64,000 nt of DNA from Bacteroidia bacterium (lineage in GTDB: Bacteria; Bacteroidota; Bacteroidia; UKL13-3): positions 38,964 through 102,963 of the forward strand of contig JAKLJI010000014.1 of assembly GCA_023151275.1 (NCBI GenBank), written 5' to 3'. Below are positions 44,939 to 56,900 of this stretch, in pieces (positions within the stretch are counted from its first letter, which is position 1; the number at the start of each line of letters is the position of its first letter). The notes under the pieces are model-generated. The model was not told the DNA's origin. It did no database searches and saw only the letters and a program-made list of their open reading frames with translations. The position numbers and the translations under genes were made by a program.

Positions 44939-46369
44939 ATGAAATTCAGCAGCCTTTTTATGATAAGCATCGCCTCGATATTGGCCTGGTTTGGCTGTAA
45001 AACACCCCAAATTGAAGCCCCGGATCAAAGTAAAATAACCTATTCAGCTCCACCTAGGTTGGTTTCTGGAATTGCCGCACCCGTGAGAGTAAATTTGAAA
45101 GAAGTAGGACAATCCTTGAATTCAAAATTTAAAGGGATGCTCTTTCAGGATTTATCCTTTGACGACAATGGCAAGGATCAACTAAAACTGAACATTTCTA
45201 AACGAAACGATTTTCAAATTTCCGGCAGTGGAAACAGCATTTCGATAACTGCACCATTGCAAATTTCGGGGGTCTATCGCCTTCAACAGCGAATTCTGGG
45301 AATCGACATCAACAAAGAACAACCCTTTAACTTGAGTGCAACGATTATTCTAAATTCAATTCCATCTGTGGATCAATCCTGGAACCTCAACCTAAAATCC
45401 AAAACCCAAGTTCGTTGGGAAGATCTACCCACTCTGGAAATTGGAAACTTCAAACTGGACTTTCCTTCCTTATTTGCCAGTATAATTCAGAATCAATCCG
45501 ACAAGATTAGCCAGTTTATCGACAAGGAAATCCCTAAGCAAGTGAACCTACGTGCACAAGCTCAAAAGAACTGGGATTACTTGAAAGCACCACTTCTTCT
45601 GGATGAGAAAACGAATAGTTGGTTAAAGATTTCCCCGAGGCAGGCTTACCTAAGTCCTATTCAAGTTTCTGATTCTATGCTCAGCATTCAAACAGGATTG
45701 AGCTCGGTGATAGAGGTCGTATCCGGCAAAAAACCTGACTCGGAGTCACCAACAGTAAGCCTTCCTGAACTTAAAACGGGTAACAACTTAAAAGAGGAAG
45801 TTAATTTGAATTTGATGGCTGAAGTCCCTTTTAGTCAAATCAACGAGCAATTAAAAAATAAAATTGGCGCAAGCGGTTATATGCTGGAATCAAGCGATTA
45901 TAAAATCATCATACGCGAGGCTCAGGCATTTCCATACGGTGAGAAATTATTGCTTGGTTTGAAGTTGGATGGTAAGGTGAAAAAATCCGGACTTGGAAAA
46001 AACATCAATGGAGTTGTTTACCTAGAAGGAAAGCCCGTTTTCAATTCATCAACAAAAGAAATTGAGGTTCAGGCTTTCGATTTCAACCTGAAAACAAGAG
46101 ATTTACTCGTAAAATCAGCTTCCTGGTTGCTCAATTCAAAAAGTTTTAAATCAAACCTGGAACAGCAGATGCGATTTAACCTATCCAAACAATTAGACGA
46201 TGCAAAATTGCTTGCAAATCAAGCTTTGAATAAGAGTTATGGGCAAAACCTGGTATTGAATGGTTCTGTAGAAAGAATAGAGCCCGGAACTGTTTTCATA
46301 ACTCCAGATGCGGTGAAAGTTCAAGTAACAGGACGCGGTAAAATAGGCATCCTGTTACGTAACTTTTAA
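44939..46369 (+). CDS. DUF4403 family lipoprotein
   Basis: This protein has about 476 residues. It starts with a lipoprotein signal (MKFSSLFMISIASILAWFGC, lipid cysteine near residue 20). The DUF4403 body is beta-rich, with two similar halves each carrying a hydrophobic groove-like segment (VNLKEVGQSLNSKFKG and VPFSQINEQLKNKIG). That pattern resembles BPI/TULIP lipid-binding folds; the resemblance is inference. The track start (GTG 44909) falls inside the promoter; ATG 44927 would be nearly leaderless. Its TAA overlaps the stop of the response regulator on the other strand. Confidence 0.7.
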   Translation: MKFSSLFMISIASILAWFGCKTPQIEAPDQSKITYSAPPRLVSGIAAPVRVNLKEVGQSLNSKFKGMLFQDLSFDDNGKDQLKLNISKRNDFQISGSGNSISITAPLQISGVYRLQQRILGIDINKEQPFNLSATIILNSIPSVDQSWNLNLKSKTQVRWEDLPTLEIGNFKLDFPSLFASIIQNQSDKISQFIDKEIPKQVNLRAQAQKNWDYLKAPLLLDEKTNSWLKISPRQAYLSPIQVSDSMLSIQTGLSSVIEVVSGKKPDSESPTVSLPELKTGNNLKEEVNLNLMAEVPFSQINEQLKNKIGASGYMLESSDYKIIIREAQAFPYGEKLLLGLKLDGKVKKSGLGKNINGVVYLEGKPVFNSSTKEIEVQAFDFNLKTRDLLVKSASWLLNSKSFKSNLEQQMRFNLSKQLDDAKLLANQALNKSYGQNLVLNGSVERIEPGTVFITPDAVKVQVTGRGKIGILLRNF

Positions 46370-47085
46370 AGACTCATCATTTCTTTAAACTTAACGGCCT
46401 GCCGGCGGCTAACTTCTACCTTTGTTCCATCTTTCAGGTACATCAAAAATCCACTATTGAAAAAAGGCTCAATTTTATCAATGTAATTTAGGTTGATGAT
46501 TTGCTGACGATTAGCCCTGAAGAACAATTTATTACTCAAGCGCTCATCGAGGGAATTCAGGGTTCGATGAATTAAGGGTTGATACCTGTCGAAATGAATC
46601 TTTGCATAATTACCTGCGCTTTCAATTAGGCGGATATCTTCAAGTTTAATGTACCAACATCTGTCGCCATCACGAATAAATACCTTTTCATCAGGTTGCA
46701 AAACATCACGTTGGGCCTGAACTCGAATATCCTCAATTTGCTTTCTTGCTTTTTGAACAGCCTCTCTCAATCTATCCGCAGAAATAGGCTTGAGTAGATA
46801 ATCAATGGCATTTTTCTCGAATGCCTTAATAGCAAATTCATTGTAAGCTGTTGTGAATACAACTACCGGCGTTTCAATGAGCTCTTCAAGCAAATCAAAG
46901 CCATTTTTCTCTGGCATATTGATATCAAGAAACAACAATTGTGGCTTATGCCTGTCAATCAACTCCAATGCTTCATCAACATCGGCGGCTTCAGCTACAA
47001 TTTGAATGTCGGTAAACTCTTTCAACATTCCTTTTAAACCCTCACGGGCCAAACGTTCATCATCAACAATAATAGTGCTTATCAT
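46366..47085 (-). CDS. LytTR-family response regulator
   Basis: This 239-residue protein has a receiver domain (residues 1-120) with acidic pocket VDDERLAREG and phospho-acceptor Asp in LLFLDINMPEKNGF (about residue 54), then Thr and Lys switch residues (VVFTTAYNEFAIKAFEKNAIDYLLKP). A LytTR DNA-binding domain is C-terminal (about 140-235, FIRDGDRCWYIKLEDIRLIES ... RQQIINLNYID ... VEVSRRQAVKF). It overlaps the sensor kinase gene by 4 bp, so this is one signalling unit. LytTR proteins bind direct repeats; no target repeat could be assigned here. Confidence 0.93.
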   Translation of the reverse strand: MISTIIVDDERLAREGLKGMLKEFTDIQIVAEAADVDEALELIDRHKPQLLFLDINMPEKNGFDLLEELIETPVVVFTTAYNEFAIKAFEKNAIDYLLKPISADRLREAVQKARKQIEDIRVQAQRDVLQPDEKVFIRDGDRCWYIKLEDIRLIESAGNYAKIHFDRYQPLIHRTLNSLDERLSNKLFFRANRQQIINLNYIDKIEPFFNSGFLMYLKDGTKVEVSRRQAVKFKEMMSL

Positions 47086-48116
47086 AATGGTATTTCAATT
47101 AGTGCGAGTACCTGATTCTCTCCCAAATTACAAATTTCAAAACTGGCTTTATCATCGTAAAGGAGATGCAATCTCTCCCTTGTATTTTCAAGTCCCAAAC
47201 CGGTTGAATCCTCATTCAAAACAGGTTCATACTTTCCGGTATTAACTATTTCTATTCTTAGTTTATCCTTCAAAGCAAATGCACGAATTCGGATCTCCCC
47301 ACCCTGTTTTATTTTTGAAATACCGTGTTTAACAGCGTTTTCTGCAAGGGTTTGAAGCATCATTGGTGGAATTTGAACATGCCTAACGGAATCATCTATT
47401 TCAAATTTATAAACTAGACGCTCATCAAATCGAATTTTTTCAATCAATAAGTAATTTTCTACAGTGCTCAATTCCTGTTCAAGACGAACCGTTTTTTGCT
47501 TATTCATTTGCAATGAACTTCTAAGCAAATCTGATAATCTGGATATTGCTTCCTTTGCCATATCAGGCTCCAAATCAACGAGGGTGCGGATTCCATTCAA
47601 GCTATTGAACAAAAAATGTGGATTAAGCTGAGTTCTAAGGTTATTGTACTGGTTCTCTCTCAAAATTGCCTGCATGTGATACCGGCTGCGCTCAGCTTCT
47701 AAGGATTTCTCCCAGTATTGAAACAGGTGATAGACCAAGGCCCACATCAGAATGTACTTGCTCCAATTAAAAAGATAATTCAGTATCAACACCAAATCAA
47801 TTGGTAATTGACCCATAAGAGGAACTGTTAATCTATCTAACCAAATATTAAAAGTAGTAAGCAAAGCAGAAACCACTATCACTCCAAAGATTGCCCTGGG
47901 AATTAATGAAGATAAAGGGAGTTTGAGCCACTGAGTCCGAATTAAAAACAGGCGATACAAATGGGTAAAGCTTAACCCAAGAACAAAATTAACGACCACA
48001 TTAAACACTAATAGTTTATTGTACCCGAAAGTATTTCCGTATCCGATAAATTCTACCAGAACAAAGAAAAACCATCCTCCAATCTGGCAAATCCAATATA
48101 GGTTTGCTTTAGTCAT
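47082..48116 (-). CDS. LytS/YehU-type sensor histidine kinase
   Basis: This 344-residue protein has about four membrane segments in the first 130 residues and no extracytoplasmic sensor domain. A His-kinase domain (PF06580 type) follows, with H-box LRTQLNPHFLFNSLNGIRTLVD (about 158-179). An HATPase_c domain has PPMMLQTLAENAVKHGI (N-box) and GLGLENTRERL (G-box). It should phosphorylate the LytTR regulator encoded directly downstream. It probably senses a membrane signal; which one is unknown. Confidence 0.92.
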   Translation of the reverse strand: MTKANLYWICQIGGWFFFVLVEFIGYGNTFGYNKLLVFNVVVNFVLGLSFTHLYRLFLIRTQWLKLPLSSLIPRAIFGVIVVSALLTTFNIWLDRLTVPLMGQLPIDLVLILNYLFNWSKYILMWALVYHLFQYWEKSLEAERSRYHMQAILRENQYNNLRTQLNPHFLFNSLNGIRTLVDLEPDMAKEAISRLSDLLRSSLQMNKQKTVRLEQELSTVENYLLIEKIRFDERLVYKFEIDDSVRHVQIPPMMLQTLAENAVKHGISKIKQGGEIRIRAFALKDKLRIEIVNTGKYEPVLNEDSTGLGLENTRERLHLLYDDKASFEICNLGENQVLALIEIPL

Positions 48117-48215
48117 GTTATTCAGTAAAGTTAAGGATAAATCAAAAAATAGGAACAGGCCTTACACCAAAGGAAAATCATGAAGCTATGGGGTAAATAA
48201 AAACGATGAGCAAAA

Positions 48216-48243
48216 AAAAAGCTGCCCCGAAGAGCAGCTTTTT
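48216..48243 (-). terminator. Terminator of atpDC
   Basis: AAAAAGCTGC and GCAGCTTTTT form a 10-bp stem with an 8-base loop. The minus strand continues in a run of T. It lies about 20 bases after atpC. The rest of 48117-48261 holds nothing else. Confidence 0.88.
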
Positions 48244-48261
48244 CTATAGTGCGAAAAGAAC

Positions 48262-48492
48262 TTAAGCCAAAACAGTGATTTTGTTATTCAAAACTTCAAC
48301 AACACCACCACCAATAGAAAACTCCTTTTTTCCTTCACGAGATTCAACAACTACAGTTCCTTTATCCAAACTGGAAATTAAAGCAGCGTGATTGTTCAAC
48401 ACTTGGAATCTTCCTTTGCTCCCTGGAAGTGTTACAGCAGTAACCTCACCAGAGAAAATGTCCTTATCGGCTGTAATAATATCTAATTGCAT
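48262..48492 (-). CDS. atpC: F1 ATP synthase epsilon subunit, short form
   Basis: At 76 residues it consists only of the N-terminal beta-sandwich (LDIITADKDIFSGEVTAVTLPGSKGRFQVLNNHAALISSLDKGTVVV). The usual two-helix C-terminal domain of about 45-50 residues, which can inhibit ATP hydrolysis, is missing; the gene ends cleanly with a stop and a terminator, so this looks native. It starts 8 bases after atpD. The remaining ATP synthase genes are not in this window, as is common in Bacteroidota, where atpDC can be separate. Confidence 0.92.
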   Translation of the reverse strand: MQLDIITADKDIFSGEVTAVTLPGSKGRFQVLNNHAALISSLDKGTVVVESREGKKEFSIGGGVVEVLNNKITVLA

Positions 48493-48500
48493 GGTTTTGA

Positions 48501-50070
<1,570 letters not shown>

Positions 50071-50261
50071 CCATTTCAAAAACTAATTTCCAAAAGTAAA
50101 ATTTAAAAGACGAAGCTAATTGAATGTCAAATCATTAGCAACCCATTATCAATCAAGCTAAAAAACCAGGAAGAACTGGATTTTAGTAGCGCCAAGGTCA
50201 GTAATTGAAGAATTTTTAAAAACAAGAAAACTTAAAAATGGTAGAAAGGTAAACAGATAAA

Positions 50262-50783
50262 TCAATCTTTCGTGAAAAGTGCCTTCAATTCAGTGGCATC
50301 ATCCGGCTTCATTTTTCCTGCCAGGATAAGACGCAGTTGTCTACGCCTTAAAGCACCATCAAACCTTTTCCTTTCTTCCTCAGTTTCAGGCTCCAACTGA
50401 TTTACCAAAACCGGACCTCCATTTCTATCCAATGCAACAAAGGTATAATAGGCCTCATTGCTAAGAAATTTCTCACCACTAGGAATATTTTCAGCCCAAA
50501 CTTTAATATAAACTTCCATACTGCTATGGAAGGCACGTGAAACTTCTGCCTGTAAAGTAACCACATCTCCCAGTTTAATGGATTTTCCAAAACTTACACT
50601 GTCAACAGACGCAGTTACAACTGTTTTTTGCGCATGTTTTTGGGCCGCAATTGCAGCAGCAATATCCATCCAATGTAGCAAACGTCCTCCCATCAAATTA
50701 TTTAAGGTGTTCGTATCATTAGGCAATACCATCTCATTCATGATGGTTCTGGAATGAGCAGGATTTTTAACTGTTTGCTGCAT
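50262..50783 (-). CDS. Acyl-CoA thioesterase, hotdog fold
   Basis: This 173-residue (from MQQTVKNPAHSRTIMNEMV) protein is a YciA/ACOT7-like acyl-CoA hydrolase. It reads NTLNNLMGGRLLHWMDIAAAIAAQKHA, the catalytic hotdog helix with the conserved Asp, and then VVTASVDSVSFGKSIKLGDVVTLQAEV. The C-terminal 50 residues are an added charged helical extension (EETEEERKRFDGALRRRQLRL), common in Bacteroidota members. The track start at 50852 lies inside tRNA-Arg and is rejected. It lies directly downstream of that tRNA and may share its transcript. Confidence 0.87.
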   Translation of the reverse strand: MQQTVKNPAHSRTIMNEMVLPNDTNTLNNLMGGRLLHWMDIAAAIAAQKHAQKTVVTASVDSVSFGKSIKLGDVVTLQAEVSRAFHSSMEVYIKVWAENIPSGEKFLSNEAYYTFVALDRNGGPVLVNQLEPETEEERKRFDGALRRRQLRLILAGKMKPDDATELKALFTKD

Positions 50784-50819
50784 AAAGGTAATTTGACTCC
50801 TTAGTAAAAAGGAATAATC

Positions 50820-50894
50820 TGGTGCACCCAAAGGGAGTCGAACCCCTATCATCAGAACCGGAATCTGACATTTTATCCATTAAACTATGGGTGC
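50820..50894 (-). tRNA. tRNA-Arg (anticodon CCG)
   Basis: Minus strand: acceptor GCACCCA with TGGGTGC, D arm with TTTAATGGATAAAA, anticodon arm TCAGA-TTCCGGT-TCTGA reading CCG, T arm AGGGG-TTCGACT-CCCTT. CCA is encoded. It decodes CGG. Confidence 0.94.
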
Positions 50895-50901
50895 AAGGCT
50901 G

Positions 50902-50934
50902 CAAATATAGCCAGAAAGCTGATTTACCACCAAA
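50902..50934 (-). promoter_or_regulatory. Promoter of tRNA-Arg
   Basis: Minus strand: TTTG, a 21-base spacer and TATATTTG, an exact -7 box 7 bases before the tRNA. Confidence 0.65.
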
Positions 50935-50950
50935 CAATTGATGACATAAA

Positions 50951-50975
50951 AAAAGGGGGCACAAGGCCCCCTTTT
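50951..50975 (-). terminator. Terminator of the giant T9SS protein gene
   Basis: AAAAGGGGGC-ACAAG-GCCCCCTTTT, a 10-bp stem with a T run on the minus strand, 17 bases after the gene. Confidence 0.92.
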
Positions 50976-50992
50976 CTATTGGTTTGAATGAT

Positions 50993-53900
50993 TTATTGTT
51001 TAATCAATTGCTTGTAAACATTGGTATCTCCAATTTGGATTTTCACCATATAGCTACCAGCAGATCCGAAGTAACTTTCATCAAGTACTACATCATGCTT
51101 GCCACCTGATAATCTACCAAGATTGGTCATTTTCATTTCTCTACCCAACATATCAATCACAGACACTTTTACAAGTTCAGACTGAGCCAATTCAAAGTGT
51201 AGTGAAGCTGTATTGGTGAATGGATTTGGATAAGCCGACAGATTAAACTGGCTAGCTAATTCATCCTGAACTCCCACTTTACAATCAACCAATACAGGCT
51301 GAATTCTAGTCACCTTGCAACCACCGATATCTTCAACAGTTAAACGAACATTGAATGTACCACGATCTGGATAGGTGAACACAGGTTCAGGTTGTTTTGA
51401 GGTTGAAGAATCTCTGTCACCAAAGTTCCAAGTATAGCTAATAGCATTTTTGATGCTTGGGCTGAACTTCAACTTGGAGCTGTAATCGCAATACGGGAAC
51501 AAGTTCTTGTCAACATATTGGGTATCGATTGTCAATGTAGGAGGTGCGCTAACTGTGATAGGAATAATACGAACATCGTTGCAACCACCGGTTACAGTTG
51601 TTACTGTTAACTTCAAGTTATACGAACCTGGGGTAGCATATTTAAATGTACCAGGAGCGCAAACAGTTGAGGTATCACCATTTCCGAGATCCCATGAACA
51701 CTTAAATTGATCTCCATCAAAAGTGTAGCTATTGTTCGAGATAACAATATCATTGTTAGCACAAACTGCTTCAGGAGTAGCGCTGAAGGTTGCAACCGGC
51801 TTGTAGTTAATGGTAACTACTTTGCTTACCGAATCACGACAACCGTTCAAAGCATCAACTGCCTTCAATACTACAGTACGAGAACCTGTTGCTACGAACA
51901 CTTTGCTTGGCGTTGCAGAAGAAGAGAAGGTATTATCTCCAAAATCCCAGCTGTACTGAACATTTTGAGCACCACCTGAGAATGTGGTTGTGTTTGTGAA
52001 CGCAACTTGATCATCCTTACAAGCATTTGCTACTGTGAATCCTGCAAATGGTCTATCGTTTACGGTTACTGCGCGAACCATTGAGTCAACGCAACCGAAT
52101 GAACTAATTGCTTTCAACGTAACGCTGTAAGTTCCTGAAGTTGGGAATTTATAAACCGGATTAGCACCTAAGCTAGTCTGACCATTGCCCCAGTTCCATT
52201 CAAAACCTAATGTACCGGATTGAATTGTACTGCTGTTCGACAAAGGCACATTATTCGATAAACAGTGTGGAGTTGAGGTAAAGTCAGCTTTAGGTTTAGC
52301 AAAAACGTAGAACGGTTTAGAAGCAACGTTTGAACAACCACTTGAATTGGTAATTGTCAATCTTACTGTGTATGTAGTATCAAACTTGGTGAAATTGAAT
52401 CTAGCCACATCACGGTTATCAGTTACATTTCCAGGGAACTGCCAGTTGTAGCTTGTTCCGGTAGGTTGACTGTTGGCTGTAAACAAAGTCGAATCATTTG
52501 CACAAGGAGTTGATGCAGTGAAATCAGCAACCGGAGCTGGAAGAACCTGAATGGTTGTTTCTTTTGTTGAAACTACCCCAAAGCGATTTGACAAGAACAA
52601 CTTGATTGTATACGAACCTGGGGTTGTATAAATCTTCTGAGGATTCAATCCAATACCAGGAGTTGTGTTATCACCCCACTGCCAAGTGAAGGTATAAGGA
52701 CCATTCACTAATGGATTTGGACGGATTGAAGGTTCAGCAGTGAAGCTTAGAATATTCAATGCACAGAGATTTCCAGTTGGAATATTGAAATCTGCAATTG
52801 GAGGAGTTACCACTCTGAATGAACGATACATTACTGAATCGCAGTTTGAATCCAACAAACGCATTGTAACAGTAAACTGGTAAGTAGTATCAATGTGATC
52901 ATTTTTTGCGAACACACGGATATAACCAGGTGTTGTAGACGTTGGATTTACAACTGCAAAATCAGTGAAAGGTTTTCTTGGATTTGCAGTTACATTTTGA
53001 GCGGAAACAGAAGCGATTGTCCAACGTGTGCCATAATCTGCATTGGTATAAAATGCAGGAGGAACAAACTGGTAGGTCAAGGTATCTCCAGATTTGAAAC
53101 CATCAGGATTGTTGTTATCGCCAATGTTGTAACTTCCAGAGAATGGAGTTCCAGCAATAACAAATGGACCATTGTAGAATCTGTTCACAACAATAGAAAC
53201 GGTATCGAGCATAAAGTTCCTGCAATAGCTTGGAGGAGCATTAAATCCAGTACCATTTGCAACTGAGAACATATTTACAGCTTGAATAGTAACTGGAAGC
53301 GTATCTACAGCTGGTGGATACAAATTAATGTTAAGAGAAGAACCAGTTCCTTCGCGGAAGTTCATGGCCAATCCTGTATTAACATTGTAGGTAAAGTATC
53401 TAAAACGGCTATCTGTATTTGGAACAACAATGGTAGCTGAATCTCTGAAGCACTGAGCAAACATGGTTGGAGTGATTCTCTGGGTTTGCAAATCTTCAAA
53501 AATCTCGATATCGTCAATCATCATGTTTTGACCGCCACCTGCTGCGTATCCTTCAAAACCGATACGTAAACCAGCAAGACCGGCAAATTCTGCCAAACAC
53601 ACTTCACGAACATCCCAACCTGGGAAGTTGAATGAACCAGCAGCATCTGGTAAACGACGAACAGTTTTCAAAGGAACAGAGAAGAATCCACCACCAAAAG
53701 TAATGGTAACTGAAATTGAGTCATTCTTGGTGGGAACGTCACTATTTTGTGTTACACGGAAACGCAAGGTTGGAGATTTCAAATTGGTGAAGTCTAGACA
53801 AGGAGAAACTAAACGTGCAGAAGAACCGGCGCCGTAGTTAGAAGCTCTAAACATAGCTGCTTTCTGGCCTGTAAACGCACCAATTGGAGGATTTGAAATT

Positions 53901-56900
53901 GAACCGAATGAACCTATCTCCCAATCTGCATTACCAGACATTTTCTGAACTGTCCAAATTGGGTTATTAGCACCCTCGAAACCATTAGTGTAAGGGAAAT
54001 TTGAAATACTGATATTTAGAGTATCCCATTCTTTACCAAATGGATAGGTGCCGATATTTGGCGGATTACGGAAATCTCTTGCAGAAACACGGTACTCAAG
54101 CAATGCAGAACCCGGGATTGGAGGGAAAGCATAAGTTCTTAAGGTTCCATCATTAATAGTGGCCTGTAAACTTGCAACTGCGCCACCGTTAATTCTGTAG
54201 TAAAGTGTATCTGAAGCAGCCAAACGATCATAAATTCTGAATGTCTGAGTTACACCAAAAGCATAACAGCTGGTTTTATCAGAAGAATTGAAAACCCTTG
54301 GTTGTACGCTATCAATGTAAACACCATTCTCATACTCGTGAGCACCCATTGTTGGGATTGCAAAGTTTCTGAATGAACCATTAATATCACTAGTTACTGA
54401 GAACAATGGTTTAGCAGAACCATGCAATACTGATGTTGTACCAGGAGCGATGAACAAGTTATTATCTGAAATGAATGGAGCTACAAAGTTCAAAGAAAGA
54501 GTATCCTGTCCAGTGAATGACATGATTTCTGTCCAATGATTGTAACCCGCTTTAGCAGTAGTTGCTACGTTAGAACCAACCAAATCATTGCTTGCCGGAG
54601 TAACAGCAGCGGAATAGTAGTTGTTGTGATTGCTCTCCTTAAATGGATTGAAAGCACCACCACAAGCTACTGCATAAGCATTTGTTGCAACATTCGCACC
54701 CAAACGGTTTTGGAAGATATTGTTGTAAGAACGAATACCTCCGATAATAGAAGGAGAAATACCAACACAAGCACTGATAGCACCAGTTGTTGTCATTGAT
54801 TTATCCAAAGCCAGGTTAATGGAGTTGTAATAAAGATTTACATCTATATCAACATCGCCATTCCTTCTGATGATTGTAGAAGGTGCATGGAAATAAATAC
54901 CAAAAGGATTCAATGCAAAGTTTGCAGCTGTAGTGCTTGCAGTACCTCCAGAGGTAATACCATAAATCATGTTATTTACGATATTGATACCTCTTTGAAT
55001 ATTCGAAGAGTCAGTTCCAAAGTTCAAATAGATACCATAAGCTCCACTTGCAGCAATCGTTCCAATATTGAAGATACGGTTCGAGTTGATAGTAACGACT
55101 GAGTCTAAACCAGTGTACTGTCCAGCAATGGTAGCCAACTCAATACCCTTAGGATTGGAGAAGGTACGAACGTTGTTACGAATGATATTTGAAGAAACGG
55201 TAGCATTAGCCTGACCAACTAAATAAATACCAGCAGCATCATTGATACCACCAAAGTAGTTGGTACTTGCTGTGCCACCTGGAGCAACTGTTCCACCAAT
55301 AGTATTACCATTAATAGTCAAGTTTTGGTCCATAGAATCTCTTCTCGAATATGCTCTTAAGTAAATACCATAATTAACAGCTCCAATAAAGTTATTGTCG
55401 ATGGTAAGGTTATCGTTTCTACCAAAGCTATTGTTTGAAGGAGTAGCTAAACCACCTGAGTAAATACCAGCGAAGGTTTGAACTGCAGCTGTTGTTGAAT
55501 TACCAAGGATATTCGTGTTACGGATTGAAATGTTGGTAGTATTTGGTCTCAAACTGGTAATAGGGTCTACACCACTAATGATGTCAATTACCTTATTATT
55601 TGCAGCAGTAAAGCTTGAAGGAGCTTGGATTACCAAATCACGAGTGGTAGTACCATCATTTGAACCGTCAATGGTAAACCATTTTGCACCACTGAAACGA
55701 ATTACTGATGCATTTGGTAATGCAGAAGCAGGAACAGCTGGAACAATCTTGATGGTATCTGCTCTACCTGCGGCAAGAGTTAAAACAACCAAACGTGATG
55801 GATTCATTCTTGGATAATCAAGGACTGTGATTGGTCCTGTGAATGAATCAGTTTCTCCAACATAACCTGATGAAATCATCAACTTAATTGTTTTGAATCC
55901 ACCAAACGATCCATCAATACCTTGTGAATTTAGGTATTCAATCGCTTTACGAACTGTGCTAAATGAACCGCTAGTTGGGTCTGTAGCAGCTGGAGGGTTC
56001 TGAATGCCATTGATCAAATAAGTAGATCCACCTTGTAAAGGAGGATTAGCAGTACCATTTTCAAGTGCACCAATCCAACGTCCCAATGAAGTTGTGCTTC
56101 CGCATTGGAAACGCTTATTTCCATAGATATCATCGCAAATCAATGTAGCAAATGCAGCACCACTTGGAATCAAACTTGAAGAAACCATTTCAAATTCAGG
56201 AGTAGTATCGCTCAGGAACTTGGTTGGCCAGAAAAACGAATTTCCATCTGAGTTTGGAGCAATCGCTGTTGAACCTCTCCAATCGTTGATGTTGGTACGA
56301 ACAGCAGTTGCAAGTCCACCGATGTAATTGGTATTGTTTCCACCTGCAAAGTAGTTGTTGTTGTTGATTGCAAATGGAAGAACATTGTTTTGACCATTGA
56401 AAGGACTTGTTGCAAAGCCCGCAAAGATTGCATAACGACGACCTGAAGTTGCCGTCATGTTGATGCGGTTAATCAAAATATTGTTAACGGCAGAAATACC
56501 ACCACGGATATTTGCATTCAGGTAAAGAGCGGCACAACCTGAGTTTGCGCTAGCCATACCTGTACCTGAAAGGTTAACTGTATTGTGTAACAGGTTAATT
56601 CCTGGTCTTGGATGAGGACCGGCTGCTTCAACCATAATGCCATAAGGATTTTGGTTACTTGCAAAGTTAGATGCAACACCTGCGCCAAGAATTCGACCTA
56701 CAAAGTTGTTTTGGAGAATAATACCACGAGAGTTAATAGTATCGGTTGCAATCAAGAAAATGCGGATACCTGTACAGAATGTACCTGTGGCAGTAGTTAA
56801 GTTGTAGATTTGGTTACGTGAAACAACAATATCGCTGAAAGGCACTGAACTTGTTTCATCCAAATCAATTCCTCTGAAGCCGTTTGAAACGTTTGTTAAA

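Noticed and set aside
50784-50852. Upstream start of the thioesterase ORF
   Set aside because: It would translate part of tRNA-Arg (50820-50894).
52895-53266. 123-residue plus-strand ORF in the PKD region
   Set aside because: Shadow of the large minus-strand gene; no recognisable domain or promoter.
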